This document shows, in pieces, positions 1-10,752 of a stretch of 64,000 nucleotides of DNA (position 1 is the stretch's first letter; each line of letters starts with the position of its first letter). The notes beneath the pieces were generated by a model. The model saw only the letters and a list, made by a program, of their open reading frames with translations. It did no database searches and had not been told where the DNA came from. The translations under genes were made by a program, and so were the position numbers. This stretch comes from Pogostemon cablin (Eukaryota > Streptophyta > Magnoliopsida > Lamiales > Lamiaceae): NCBI GenBank assembly GCA_023678885.1, contig CM042993.1:7090501-7154500 (forward strand), given 5' to 3'.

Positions 1-266
1 GCCTGTTAATATTAACTTCTTCCTTTGGCCAATCATTCAGCTTTTATTAGTAAGTTAAATTTGGAAAAGATATTGTGTCCAAAAGTGGTATCCAACCCTT
101 CAGCAAAAGATCCAAAAACACCAAGATCGTAGGCAATTGTTCAGAAACTGATAGTAGGCATGGGATTTCACATTCAAAAAAGAATGCAACAGGTATAGAG
201 GGATTTATTGATTTGGTTTTTGATCTGCCATATCAAATAGATAGTGTATGCTATGATCCATGGTGA
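1..266 (+). pseudogene. possible 3' part of an exon of an unrecognised gene
   Basis: An open frame runs through this stretch from about 75 and ends in a good donor context (CCATG followed by GTGAGTT, about 257-265). Its predicted peptide contains GFIDLVFDLPYQIDSVCYDPW-like sequence, which reads as real protein rather than random AT-rich DNA. I do not recognise the family, and the upstream part lies outside the window. It sits in the same orientation as, and upstream of, a Helitron 3' end at 2446, so it may be a fragment carried by a transposon. The product, completeness and exon start are all uncertain. Confidence 0.25.
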
Positions 267-555
267 GTTACATTTGATAAATTAATAAATTAAATGTACA
301 ATGCTGTTTTATTATTGCATATACATATTCATGTTGCTATTTTATGCTATCTTATGGTGTTATTGTTTTAACTTGTGATCTCAATATTAACAAGAACTTG
401 CAATTTCTTTCATACATCGATCATGTTCTTAGTGTAGCCTATGTTACAGTGTATATGCAAAAGATTTTGAAAAGAAAAAATATAAAAATATTTTGCCAAA
501 CACTCATTTTCTCTTAGGTGAGTTTCTCCTGCCCCTATTGCTTTCACTTCGCAGG

Positions 556-672
556 TGTTGCGTACTCTTCATTTGTTTCGATGGAACCTTCATTTTGGAG
601 TAGAAGATGACGACATTGGGGTGTCTTCCACTCCCTCACCATCATCGTGCTCCGACTGTCGAAATTAATCAA
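556..672 (+). pseudogene. possible exon of an unrecognised gene
   Basis: After an acceptor-like cag at about 553-555, one frame reads VLRTLHLFRWNLHFGVEDDD then IGVSSTPSPSSCSDCRN and a stop. The acidic run and the Ser/Pro-rich tail look protein-coding. Joined in phase to the possible upstream exon it would hit a stop quickly in a different frame, so either the two are not consecutive exons or the locus is decayed. No family is recognised. Confidence 0.2.
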
Positions 673-814
673 CTCCACCTCCGACACAGCACACTTGTAA
701 TCATACCCACTTCAATTGGTATGCACTCAATTTTAAGAGAAAGTACATTTGATTATCCTGTGCAATGGATTCGGTCACTTCATGCCTTAAATCAGCCAGG
801 TCATAATGTATGAA

Positions 815-1610
815 CTATATATTAAGCTAAAATTAATATACTATAATGGATAGCATGTATATTTGAGTTTTCTAACCACTTGCAAAGGATTTAGGAGACT
901 GATTTTTGTTACCAGTGTTATTCAATTCCCTATTGTTACTTGTGTTATTGAATTCGCCATTGTTTGTGATTCCTTTCTTTGCAATTCATATCCCGTTAAT
1001 TAATCATGAGTAGTGCTTCCCACAGTAGTATTATGGGAAGCAGTTGTGTGTAATAACTGTTAGAAGCCTAATAGATATTGTAGAGGTATTCGGTTTGATC
1101 TGAAAAATGTTATGGACTTTGTTTTCTTACGCTTAATTTTACCTTGCATTATTTACATGGCACACAACATACTACAAGCTAAATGGAATCTCACTGCTTT
1201 GTTGTGTCTAGAACCAAATTTTTTTTCTCAAGAGAAGCAGATGTTCTTTGGTCAAATAAGATGTGAAATTTAGAGTATGGTTGTCCAAAACATATCCAGC
1301 TTTCCATTTTACAACAAGTTTTTTTCCTATAACCTATCACACCCTCATTTCTGCATACATGTCTCATCAAGCGTCACCATTATACTTTCTAATTTCGATA
1401 TTACATTTTATGTTTCTCTATTATTCATCTTTTATAAAAATCAACTTTGTTCATCTTTCGAAAGTTTTAATCCATATTACAAACGAAATCTTAAATTTTC
1501 TCATAATTAGTCGCATCCTTATGTGTTCTCTGGCAATGATTGGACAGGGAGCTCCTCCCAGGGAATATCAATATCTACTGCTGTCACCTGAGTTTCGCAG
1601 TTAAGAACAT
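815..1610. other. AT-rich stretch, no gene seen
   Basis: The open frames here (for example about 1263-1604) are hydrophobic, biased in composition and lack any recognisable motif. I see no gene or mobile-element end. Confidence 0.4.
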
Positions 1611-1615
1611 ATATA

Positions 1616-1850
1616 GGGGGGGTGTGCTGTCAAGGGGCTGGCAAGGCACACATGGGCGACAGTTGCCTAGCACCAAGGCCACGTGTTAGGAAGCGGGCCC
1701 TTGACCAAGCCTGCCTAGCCCACCTAGCCTGGCCGGCCCAAGTTACCCGGACCAGGACGCTGCGGGTCGCTGCCCCGGCCCGCCCCTAACAAGGCCTGCA
1801 GGCCATGCACCCCAACCTTCAAGCACAGGGGTGATCAGTCCATATGCCTG
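1616..1850. other. GC-rich island of unknown origin
   Basis: About 235 bases are strikingly rich in G and C, with runs such as CCGGCCCGCCCC and CCTGGCCGGCCC, inside DNA that is otherwise about two-thirds A+T. No open frame of note spans it and no terminal repeats are visible. It could be a fragment of a repeat with different base composition, or a captured piece. The function is unknown. Confidence 0.35.
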
Positions 1851-2076
1851 CAGGATGTAGGTTTATAGTCCTAAATCGGCACATATTCATCTAACTCTTG
1901 GTGCTTTTAAAACAGAAATTGAGGGATGCAGGTTGCCAGTGGTATAATATTACTTTCAAAGTTTCAATATAGACGAGCATAAATAACAATAGAAAAGCAT
2001 ATGGTTATGAAGCTCCTCAATGCTGGCTACAAATGGCTTCTCAGTGTTGATGTGTATTAACATGTTTGTGATACAG

Positions 2077-2162
2077 TGGGAGTACTATTGTTGGGGTGGG
2101 TTCTCCCGACCCCCCACTATTTGTCTACGAAGATGACGAGTACAAAGATGTCTTCTTATCAG
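2077..2162 (+). pseudogene. possible internal exon of an unrecognised gene
   Basis: The segment has an acceptor (atacag, ending 2076) and a donor (TCAG followed by GTAAAT, 2159-2168). Between them lies an open frame reading GSTIVGVGSPDPPLF then VYEDDEYKDVFLSG, an acidic and tyrosine-rich peptide that looks like real protein. Family not recognised. With the segments at 1-266 and 556-672 it may be one decayed or transposon-carried gene in the plus orientation, about 280 bases before the Helitron terminus. Confidence 0.3.
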
Positions 2163-2405
2163 GTAAATTACCAATTTCATGCTCATTGCATCATTCCTTT
2201 TGTTGTTTCAAATTTCAACTTGGTGGAAGTAGATTTAAATTGAAGCCAAGTGTTTTTCAATTGATGAAAGAGCAGAAAAACATTCTTACAGGCACCACCA
2301 CTTGATCAATTATTTTATGCTTCTCCACTGGTAATTGGATTATATGATTTTTTTTGTACATAAAATTACAGTATCATTCTCACTTATAAAACTAAGCATA
2401 AATTG

Positions 2406-2446
2406 TCTGGGCTAGCACCTCAGCAATGAGGTGCACAATTACCTAG
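2406..2446 (+). mobile_element. Helitron 3' terminus
   Basis: The stretch holds an 8-bp stem (GCACCTCA, loop GCAA, TGAGGTGC; 2415-2434), then an 8-base spacer, then CTAG (2443-2446) followed by T. A palindrome shortly before CTRR at an A/T insertion site is the hallmark of Helitron 3' ends. The sequence just before the stem (CTGGGCTA) and the stem itself recur at 30639-30668 on the minus strand, again ending CTAG next to the expected T, which shows two members of one family. The 5' end (TC...) was not found and may lie outside the window. Confidence 0.7.
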
Positions 2447-2560
2447 TATATATATATATACACCCTAACCAGTATTGCTTAACCTGAACATAGGGTAAAA
2501 TTTTATGAGGTGTAGTACACCAACAAATACTTTGCTATTAATTGGTTAATTATATATTCA

Positions 2561-2810
2561 GGCAAAAACTTAGTGCGAGACAATTTTACGTGATTTATGT
2601 GAGACGGATAAAAATTGATAGTTTCTATAATACAAAGTGAACTAAATTATGAAAAGTGATAATACTATTTCATAAACAATTTATGATATAAATAAAAAAT
2701 GAATATTTTATAGCGAAAATGATAAAATTTTATAGCGAAAGTAATAACTATAATAATTTAAAAAATGCAAAATGATCTCACGTGAAATGATCTCACACGC
2801 AACACTTGCC
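2561..2810. mobile_element. MITE of the GAGAC/agtgataat family
   Basis: The ends are inverted: GGCAAAAACTTAGTGCGAGAC at the left, and at the right a sequence whose complement begins GGCAAGTGTTGCGTGTGAGA. The interior repeats the words 'agtgataat', 'tttcataaac' and 'atttatgatataaataaaa', which recur in many other places in this window (for example 14053, 59285 and 62160). It has no coding capacity. The target duplication is not clear. Confidence 0.5.
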
Positions 2811-2906
2811 TAATTTAATTTCTATCAAATTAAGTCTAAAAGTGGTGTAATTTGGGGCACTTCCGTTTTTATTTTATTATTAGTGGAGTAGTTTTTTTTT
2901 TTGTCA

Positions 2907-3417
2907 TTACAATACTCTAAGGCGAATGTGCCCTAAGCAAGAGAGAAAAAAATCTTAACAATTTTTCTAGGATTAATAAATAATTATTTTTTTAAAAAAA
3001 ATATAAATTTTATCCATTTTAATTATACGTATCATTTATTCAACAACAACAATAATAATGAATGTAATGTTACAAAATAACCTATCCATTTTTTTTAGTT
3101 CTTTTATCATTCCGCTTTTCAACATAAGAACACATTTCTACAAAAATAGTTTAAGAAGGTTTGGTGGCTGATAATTGTACTTTATTTATTTTAACCAATA
3201 TAAGTGCTCTTTCATGGTAAATATAGCAAAAAGTTAATTATTGTTAAGTTTTTCAACGGGTAATTAATATAAATAATACGTATTACTATAGACTTGTTAT
3301 GAAGTAAACTTGTGTTACGTCTTCTATTTTATTTACCGATGAGTAGAGTTATGAGTGAGATATTCATGAATTTAAATTCTTATCCTTAGATAAATTTACA
3401 ATTATTTACATTTATTT
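2907..3417 (+). repeat. left arm of a ~520-bp inverted repeat
   Basis: This segment is the reverse complement of 5436-5616 plus 9553-9893, which are one arm split by the Copia insertion at 5617-9547. The match includes the (caa/aat)n tract, the 'ttttcaacataagaac' stretch and 'aattcttatccttagataaatt', with only scattered differences. The arm directly abuts a broken LTR at 3417. What the repeated unit is remains unknown; it has no coding content. Confidence 0.8.
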
Positions 3418-3444
3418 TAGAAAGATCGGTGTTGATCTTCAACA
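3417..3444 (-). repeat. truncated 3' LTR (28 bp) of gag-only element A
   Basis: Read on the minus strand this is the first 28 bases of the 379-bp LTR at 4742-5120 (TGTTGAAGATCAACACCGAT...). It is directly preceded by a purine tract (GAAGGGGAG) that would serve as polypurine tract. The remaining ~350 bases of this LTR are replaced by the inverted-repeat arm. Confidence 0.7.
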
Positions 3445-3515
3445 CTCCCCTTCAACGCCGATTTTCTTCTTCGGATCACGTTCATCTATCTTCAAATCGA
3501 AGTTTGCCATAATAT

Positions 3516-4571
3516 CTACACATTGCTGAAATTCTGCAAGACACCTTGAGCTTCTTGTTCGACATGATATTTCTCATCCAAACTATCAAGATGCTTTCTC
3601 ACTTTATGCGTCCACACCGCTTTCGCTGAGCAACTTTGATTTAATCTTGCTTTCTTAAAATTCTGTGTGAACACATCTTCAATACAAACTTCTTCATCCA
3701 CTTGGGGAACTAGTTGAACACGATTAATCTGCTCCCCTATTTTCTCTTGCAAGTTAGCCTCTTTCTTGCAATCTGCCTCATCCACACAATCTTCTTCATA
3801 CTTGTCCACGTGCGGCGGCGACTCTTCTTCATCATCCATCACAACACTTGCGATGATAAATTTTTGTGGCAAATCATCCTTACAATCACTTGTCCATTAG
3901 TTCTCAGATTTACTCGATCCTTGGCCATCAACGAATGCTTCTTCTACCCAATCTTCTTCACAGTCGGTCATCCAATCGCTTTCATATTTCATCAAATCGG
4001 ACATACCTGATGACAGCGTGGCTGCATCCTTCTCCTTACAGGACATTTCAAAGTCCCACCCTTCATCGCTTTCATCTTTTATACTTAATACGACCATATT
4101 ACTTTCAACTCTTTTCTCATTCGTCCAGCAACTCCTAGTAGTGTGACCTTCCTTCCTGCACTTGTAACATCTTCCTTGAAATCTTTTTTTCCCATGGAGT
4201 TGTCCGCTTTACTCATCATTCTCTTGTGCTCCCTCTGACTGAGCACACCACGACTGACTCACTTGGTCGCCTTCTTTCTTCTTTGAGAAGAACGTCTTGA
4301 GAGTATCCCAAGAGTTCTTTGTAGTACTCGCATCTTGTATATACTCCAAGAACTCTTTATCAATCGTTTTCTTTAGTGTGAATAATGTCTTTCTCGCCTT
4401 GGCCTTCCATTTCTTCAAGGCATCGGCTTCCTCCGGCTGTTAGACATCGTCTCCTCCAACTATCTCCCACAAATCGTGACCTTGCAGATATGATTCCATG
4501 CAGGTCCTCCACGTGGTGTAGTTCTGATTATTGAGTCTCTCCATACAACCTACCACTTGTAGGTCCGCCAT
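3516..4571 (-). pseudogene. gag gene of a gag-only (TR-GAG type) LTR element, copy A, broken
   Basis: Translation on the minus strand starts at 4571 (MADLQVVGCMERLNNQNY...), a Copia-type gag N-terminus with the TTWRTCMESYL and DLWEIV patterns. A stop interrupts it at about 4441-4439. It continues with KKWKAKARKTLFTLKKTID and the SSWDTL-like segment NSWDTLKTFF. A zinc knuckle C-YKC-RKEGH-TTRSC lies near 4180-4140, and a long acidic, Glu/Asp-rich C-terminal region runs to 3516. The frame changes at least twice. No protease, integrase or reverse transcriptase follows before the polypurine tract, so the element would have depended on enzymes supplied by another element. A second, partial copy is at 9896-10373. 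Confidence 0.7.
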
Positions 4572-4741
4572 CGAACTTGGATAACCTCCTCGTAACCAAG
4601 CAAGCCTCCTCGCTTCACAAACTCTTGTTGTGCACGACGCTTCCGCTCAATAATCCTCTGACAACCGAGCCCTTTACTTCTCACGTATCTCGTACGCTAC
4701 TCACTCTTACTCTTTCCTAACGACGTGACTCTGATACTACT

Positions 4742-5120
4742 TGTTGGGTTAATTACAGGATCGTAGAGTTGGAAAAGTAAACATTTTATTAAGAACTCAC
4801 ATAATATTTTACAATAATACTTATACACTCAAAAGACATATTATTTCTCTTATTTGGAACACATTCTTTCATATAACACTCATATTGCCACACTAAACAC
4901 AAAACGTGCATAATCCCTATTAATAGTAATAGATATAACATTCTAGTGGAGCAGTTTTCTTATCTAATTAATCTGTCATCTGGGTAATTAACTACCGTTT
5001 CTTATATTTATCTAAACTAATTCATCTGCATGTTTTCCATGTCAGACTGCTGCAACCAACTTCCTTCATCTTTCTGTATTATCCAGAATATTCTAGAAAG
5101 ATCGGTGTTGATCTTCAACA
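4742..5120 (-). repeat. 5' LTR of gag-only element A
   Basis: On the minus strand the LTR runs from TGTTGAAGATC to ATTAACCCAACA, with TG...CA ends. It is followed at 4740-4722 by GTAGTATCAGAGTCACG, close to the usual initiator-tRNA-Met primer site (TGGTATCAGAGC). The LTR at 10374-10752 is nearly identical. A TATA-like and polyA-like region (aataaa near the end) is present, as expected of an LTR. Confidence 0.75.
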
Positions 5121-5435
5121 GAATTAGTGTTGTAGGTGGTCCCATTGAGATATTTAATTATTTTGTATGATCTCATATACCAAAAAAATAAATGTAAATA
5201 TTAGGATGAGACGTCCAAATAGAAAATACTTGTAATTATTAAGATATGACTGAGGGAGTAATAACTAATAAAAATAAAATAAAATGATCTCACTCACGAT
5301 CTTACACAATTAATCTATTCCATTGCTAATATTTAACACCGTGGCTTAATTACTGTTCAAATTATTGTAGGTCACGTCACACGTTTTTAATTACTATATA
5401 ACAATGTTAAATGAATGACACATTAATAAAAATTA
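5121..5435. other. AT-rich spacer with a Stowaway remnant
   Basis: No gene is seen. The sequence ending 'actgagggagta' near 5260 is the right end of a degraded Stowaway-like MITE; no left end is clear. Confidence 0.3.
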
Positions 5436-5616
5436 CTTTTAAAATAAATGTAAATAATTGTAAATTTATCTAAGGATAAGAATTTAAATTCATGAATATC
5501 TCCCCCATACATCTACTCATCGGTAAATAAAATAGAAGACGTAACACAAGTTTACCTCATAACAAGTCTATAGTAATACATATTATTTTCATTAATTACC
5601 CGTTAAAAAACTTAAC
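5436..5616 (-). repeat. right arm of the inverted repeat, first part
   Basis: This is the reverse complement of about 3243-3417. It stops exactly at the TTAAC target site of the Copia element that begins at 5617; the arm resumes at 9553. Confidence 0.8.
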
Positions 5617-6274
5617 TGTTGTGAAACTTGCAGCTTTCAATACTCTGAAATCTACTCTCAATCACTTAATATAATGATCACACACACACTGAACTAGTTT
5701 TAATTGGAAGCGAGTAACAATCAATGAAACAGTAGAAAACAAGAAGAAATGCACAAGGGTTTATAGTGGTTCGATCAAGATGATCTACATCCACTTTCAA
5801 AAGAAATTAGCTTCTCTTTATTGACAGATGATTACACTGGATGAAGAAGATGACTCCCTAAGCTGGATTACACTCAGATCATCAAACGCATGAAGAAGAG
5901 AAAGAAGATAATGATGATTCCAGAAGGAGCTGATTGCTTTTGTAGGTGTCATGCGGTTTGGATTCATTGCAACTGTGTAACTACTGTCTAAGGTCCTCCA
6001 ATCAAGGCTTGACACGTCACAACATCATAACAATACTTTTAACAAACCCTACTCAGCTCAACCGCCCTTCAACCAGCTCACTTGATCACCACAATTGATA
6101 CACAACCTCCAAACAAATCCTTTCTTGTACATGTATACTTTCAGCACTCCGTATGTACGTTACTAATGTATAAACTTCCAAGAAATACATATGCAACGTT
6201 CATATACCCCCTGGCCAACTTAATATACCGCTTGCATAGAGATCAAGATCATGTTTTACCTTCAACTTTCAACA
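5617..6274 (-). repeat. 3' LTR of Copia element 1
   Basis: This is a 658-bp LTR (element read on the minus strand). It matches 8908-9547 apart from substitutions and an extra segment of about 24 bp near 5861-5886 (CTGGATTACACTCAGATCAT), which the other LTR lacks. Confidence 0.88.
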
Positions 6275-6375
6275 ATTCTCCACCTTAAAACATGTATCAC
6301 AATTATCAATAAACTTGCTGCCAATACCCTTTGTTGCTGCTCAATCATGAGCAGCTCCCTCCAAGTTCACTGGAA

Positions 6376-8862
6376 TCACATTCCAACTAAGCTCAAGCTT
6401 AGTTCAAACTTTGAACTAGGCAAGGCTTTAGTCAGATAGTCTGCAGGATTGACAGATGTGTCAATCTTGTGCACTCTTACAACTCCATTTTCTACTACAA
6501 GATCCCTTACAAAATATAATTTGACATCAATGTGCTTTGTCCTCTCATGATAGCCCTGATGCTTGGCTAAATGGATTGCACTTTGATTGTCACAGAATAC
6601 TTCCACAGCCTCCTGTCTTACCCCAAGCTCCACCTCAAACTCAACACTCTTATCAGTTGTTGTAGCATGCCCAATTTGCTCCAGAAATGGCATCCTTGAC
6701 TCATCAAACTTGACATCTCTACTCACAAGGAATTTATGATTATCTAAACTCCATAACTTGTAACCCTTCACTCCTGATGGATATCCTACCATCACACATC
6801 TCAAGGCCCTTGGATCTAGTTTATCTTGCTTTATATGTGTATAAGCAAGACATCCAATGACTCTTAGGTTGCTGTAGTCAGCAGGCTTTCCCTTCTACAC
6901 TTCCTCAGGTGTTTTGAACTTTAAAGGTGCAGAGGACTTCTGTTGATCAAGTATCCTGCAGTAGTTACAAGTTCCCCCCAGAAACTCTTTTGAAATCCTC
7001 ATGCACTGATCATACATCTCACTCTCTCTAGGAGAGTTTGCTTTAACCTTTCTGCAACTCCATTTTGTTGTGGAGTTGATGGAACTGTTCTGTGTCTTTT
7101 GATTCCTCTATCTCTACAGAACTTATTGAATTCATCTGAGAGATATTCTAATCCATTATCAGTTCTGAAACATTTCAATGTCTTTTCAGTGATGTTCTCA
7201 ACTTCTGTCAGCCAATCTTTGAACTTTCCAAAGGCTTCATCCTTGGATTTCAGAATATATATCCGTGCTTTCCTTGAGAAATCATCTATGAATGAGATAA
7301 AATACCTTCCTCCTCCTTTTGTTGGATTCTTGGAAGGTTTCCACAAATCAGAGTGAACATAATCAAGTATGGATACTGATGTATATTCACCAACACCAAA
7401 TTTGAGCCTCTTTGATTTTCCCATCACACAGTGTTCACATAGCTTCAGATTAACTGATGTTTCTCCACATAACAGTCCTGTTTTATTAATTCTTGCATCC
7501 CCCTCTCACTAATATGTCCTAATCTTCCATGCCACAGTGAGGAGGTATCAAGATTCTTAGTAGCACATACTTGTCCAGAAACTACATTTCCATTGAGGAA
7601 ATAAAGATCATGTTTCCTGATTCCTTTCAAGAAAACTTCACTTCCTTTATAACACTGATCATGCCATTTGTCAAGATAGATATGTATCCATGGAATCCAA
7701 CATACCAAGAGAAATTAAGTTCCTTCTGAGCTCAGGGACATACCTGACATTATGAAGAATTCTTACTTCTCCATCTGCCATTTTCAACTTCACTGATCCC
7801 ATGCCTTTAATGCTGCATGTTTGATCATTTCCTAGTAAGATAGAGCCTCCAGTTTGTTGCTTGAAATCAGTGAACAAGTGTTTACTAGGTGTCATGTGAA
7901 TGTACAGCCTGAATCCATTACCCATTCAGCATTAACCTCTGAATTTGCAACAGTCAAAGCTTCAATAAAACCTTCACCACTTCTTTGGCTTGTACAGTCT
8001 GATTTACTTGAACTTTTGGTTCTGTTTCTTTGCCTTTTTCTATTTCATTCCCTTTGTCATCTTTCCATTTGTAACGATTCCTCTTCATGTGTCCAGGTTG
8101 GTGACAGTAGTAACACTTTCTTACTTCACCTTCCTTAGTTGATTCACCATCTTTACTTTCTGTCCTTCCATTGCCAGCATTAGACTTATTCTTCTTGTTA
8201 TTTTTCTTAGGTTGATTGTTCTTTTTGACAATCAGTCCTTCTCCCCCTGAGCTTGCAATATTCTGTGATGCAAGCTGCAATTCTCTTGACTTGAGGGCAA
8301 GCAATACACTGTCAAACTTGACAGTGCCTTGATTTGCATATAACTAGGTGTCTTTAAAACTTTGAAATGATCTTGGAAGTGCTATCATCAGCTTGAGAAC
8401 CATTTCTTCTTCAGAAATCTTAACATCAACACTTTCAAGATCATCCAAAATCTTGATGAATTCATCTACTTGACTTAGTATAGGCTTTTCATCACTAATC
8501 TTATATGCATGTATTTTCTCTCTGATATACAGCCTATTTGCTAGAGTTTTCACCATATTCTGAGACTCCAATTTATCCCAAACACCAATAGCAGTTATTT
8601 CTCTAGCTACTTCCTGTAACGCCTTATTTCCCAAACATAAAATGATTGTAGAATGAGCTTTACGGAGTACCTCATTATCAACCTGCACTCTTGGAGGTCC
8701 AGCTGCTAATGGATTTTTGATGATCTCAATCTTGGTTGGTGGAGGTGGCTTCAATGCATCAATCAGCCCCTGCTGTGTCAAGATCGCCTGCATATTGAGT
8801 TTTCAGAGACTGAAATCCATTTTCTTAGAGAGCTTCTCAATATCAAACCGGGTGGTGTTCAT
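6376..8862 (-). pseudogene. Copia gag-pol polyprotein with RT deleted, multiple breaks
   Basis: Read on the minus strand from an ATG at 8862, the gag domain (WDKLESQNMVKTLANRLYI) runs to about 8344. It has an early TGA where the sister element has Trp (near 8805). The zinc knuckle reads CYYC-HQPGH-MKRNR, so the final Cys is now Arg. The protease motif region (VMDSGCTF) at about 7920 is frameshifted. The GAG-pre-integrase segment (LWHGRLGHISERGMQEL) and the integrase (HSD... TDNG... NGVAER, the D-D-E triad) are readable at 7600-6999. At about 6612 the frame passes from the linker after integrase straight into the end of RNase H (FCDNQSAIHLAKH... NPADYLTKALP). The whole reverse transcriptase is therefore gone by an in-frame deletion. 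The nearest relative in the window is Copia element 2; the lineage (Tork/Tnt1-like) is an inference. Confidence 0.88.
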
Positions 8863-8907
8863 CTTCCTGGATTTAGTTTCCTTGATTTCCCACGGGACGG
8901 AGCCAAT

Positions 8908-9547
8908 TGTTGTGAAACTTGCAGCTTTCAATACTCTGAAATCTACTCACAATCACTCAATATGATGATCACACACACACACTCAACTAGTTTTAATTGG
9001 AAGCGAGTAACAATCAATGAAACAATAGAAAACAAGAAGAAATGCACAAGAGTTTATAGTGGTTCGATCAAGATATTCTACATCCACTTTCAAAAGGAAT
9101 TGGCTTCTCTTTATTGACAGATGATTACACTGGATGAAGAAGATGACTCCCTAAGCAAATGCATGAAGAAGAGAAAGAAGATAATGATGATTCCAGAAGG
9201 AGCTGATTGCTTTTGTAGGTGGCATGCAGTTTGGATTCGTTGCAGCTGTGTAACTGCTGTCTAAGGTCCTCCAATCAAGGCTTGACACGTCACAACATCA
9301 TAACAACACTCTTAACAAACCCTACTCAGTTCAACTGCCCTTCAACCAGCTCACTTGATCACCACAACTGATACACAACCTCCAAACAAACCCTTTCTTG
9401 TACATGTATACTTGCAGTACTCCATATGTACATTACCAATGTATAAACTTCCAAGAAATACGTATGCAACGTTCATACACCCCCTGGCCAACTTAATACA
9501 CCGGTTACATGGAGATCAAGATCATGTTTTACCTTCAACTTTCAACA
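8908..9547 (-). repeat. 5' LTR of Copia element 1
   Basis: This 640-bp LTR is adjacent to the primer binding site at about 8889-8907. On the minus strand it begins TGTTGAAAGTTGAAGG and ends GTTTCACAACA. Confidence 0.88.
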
Positions 9548-9552
9548 TTAAC

Positions 9553-9893
9553 AATAATTAACCTTTTGCTATATTTACCATGAGAGAGCACTTATATTGG
9601 TTAAAATAAATAAAGTACAATTATCAGCCACCAAACCTTCTTAAACTGATTTTTGTAGAAATGCGTTCTTATGTTGAAAAGCGGAATGATAAAAGAACTA
9701 AAAAAATGGATATGTTATTTTGTAACATTAAATTTATTATTATTATTATTGTTGTTGTTGAATAAATGATACATATAATTAAAATGGATAAAATTTATAT
9801 TTTTTTAAAAAAATTAATTATTTATTAATCCTAGAAAAATTATTAAGATTTTTTTTCTCTTGCTTAGGGCACATTCGTCTTAGAGTATTGTAA
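9553..9893 (-). repeat. right arm of the inverted repeat, second part
   Basis: This is the reverse complement of 2907-3245, continuing the arm interrupted by Copia element 1. It joins directly to the 5'-truncated gag-only element B at about 9896. Confidence 0.8.
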
Positions 9894-9895
9894 GG

Positions 9896-10373
9896 GATCG
9901 AGTGAATCCAAGGACGAATGGACAAGTGATTGTGAGGATGATCTGCCATAAAAATTTATCATCGCAAGTGTTGTGATGGATGATGAAGAAGAGTCGCCGT
10001 CGCAAGTGGACAAGTATGAAGAAGATTGTGTGGATGAGGCAGATTGAAAAGAAGAGGCTAACTTGCAAGAGAAAATAGGGGAGCAGATTAATCGTGTTCA
10101 ACTAGTTCCCCAAGTGGATGAAGAAGTTGGTATTGAAGATGTATTCACACATAATTTTTATAAGAAAACAAGATTAAATCAAAGTTACTCAGTGGAAGCG
10201 GTGTGGACGCATAAAGTGAGAAAGCATCTTGATAGTTTGGATGAGAAATATCATGTCGAACAAGAAGCTCAAGGAGTCTCGCAAAATTTCAGCAATGTGT
10301 GGATATTATGGTAAACTTCGATCCGAAGACAGATGAACATGATCCAAAGAAGAAAATCGGCGTTGAGGATGAG
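9896..10373 (+). pseudogene. C-terminal gag fragment of gag-only element copy B
   Basis: This plus-strand copy corresponds to the last third of the gag gene of copy A (3516-3920), with the same acidic repeats, for example LDSLDEKYHVEQEAQGV. It carries an in-frame TGA at about 10045 and a small insertion near 10160. The 5' part is absent: the fragment begins where the inverted-repeat arm ends. It runs into a polypurine-like tract and a full 3' LTR. Confidence 0.7.
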
Positions 10374-10752
10374 TGTTGAAGATCAACACCAATCTTTCTA
10401 AAATATTCCGGATAATGCAGAAAGATGAAAGATGTTGGTTGCAGCAGTATGACATGGAAAACATGCAGATGAATTAGTTTAGATAAATATAAGAAACGGT
10501 GGTTACTTATCCAGATGGCAGGTTAATTAGATAAGAAAACTGCTCCACTAGAATGTTCTATCTATTACTATTAATAGGGATTATGCACGGTTTGTGTTTA
10601 GTGTGGCAATATGAGTTTATATGAAAGAATGTATTCCCATTAAGAGAAATAATATGCCGTTTGAGTGTGTAAATATTATTGTAAAATATTATATGAATTC
10701 TTAATAAAAACGTTTACTTTCCCAACTCTACGATCCTGTAATTAACCCAATA
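10374..10752 (+). repeat. 3' LTR of gag-only element copy B
   Basis: Full-length LTR, TGTTGAAGATCAACACC... to ATTAACCCAATA, aligning along its whole length with the reverse complement of 4742-5120. The terminal CA is mutated to TA. Confidence 0.75.

Larger units (their letters stand above)
5617..9547 (-). mobile_element. Ty1/Copia element 1, deleted for reverse transcriptase
   Basis: Both LTRs start TGTTG and end CAACA, and the element is flanked by a perfect 5-bp target duplication TTAAC (5612-5616 and 9548-9552). On the minus strand the primer site is the ATTGGCTCCGTCCCGTGGG stretch next to the LTR at 8908. The polypurine tract AAGGTGGAGA lies next to the LTR at 6274. The total of 3931 bp is shorter than a normal Copia element because reverse transcriptase and most of RNase H are missing. 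The LTRs differ by point changes and an indel of about 24 bp, so the insertion is not recent. It sits inside an arm of an older inverted repeat. Confidence 0.9.
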
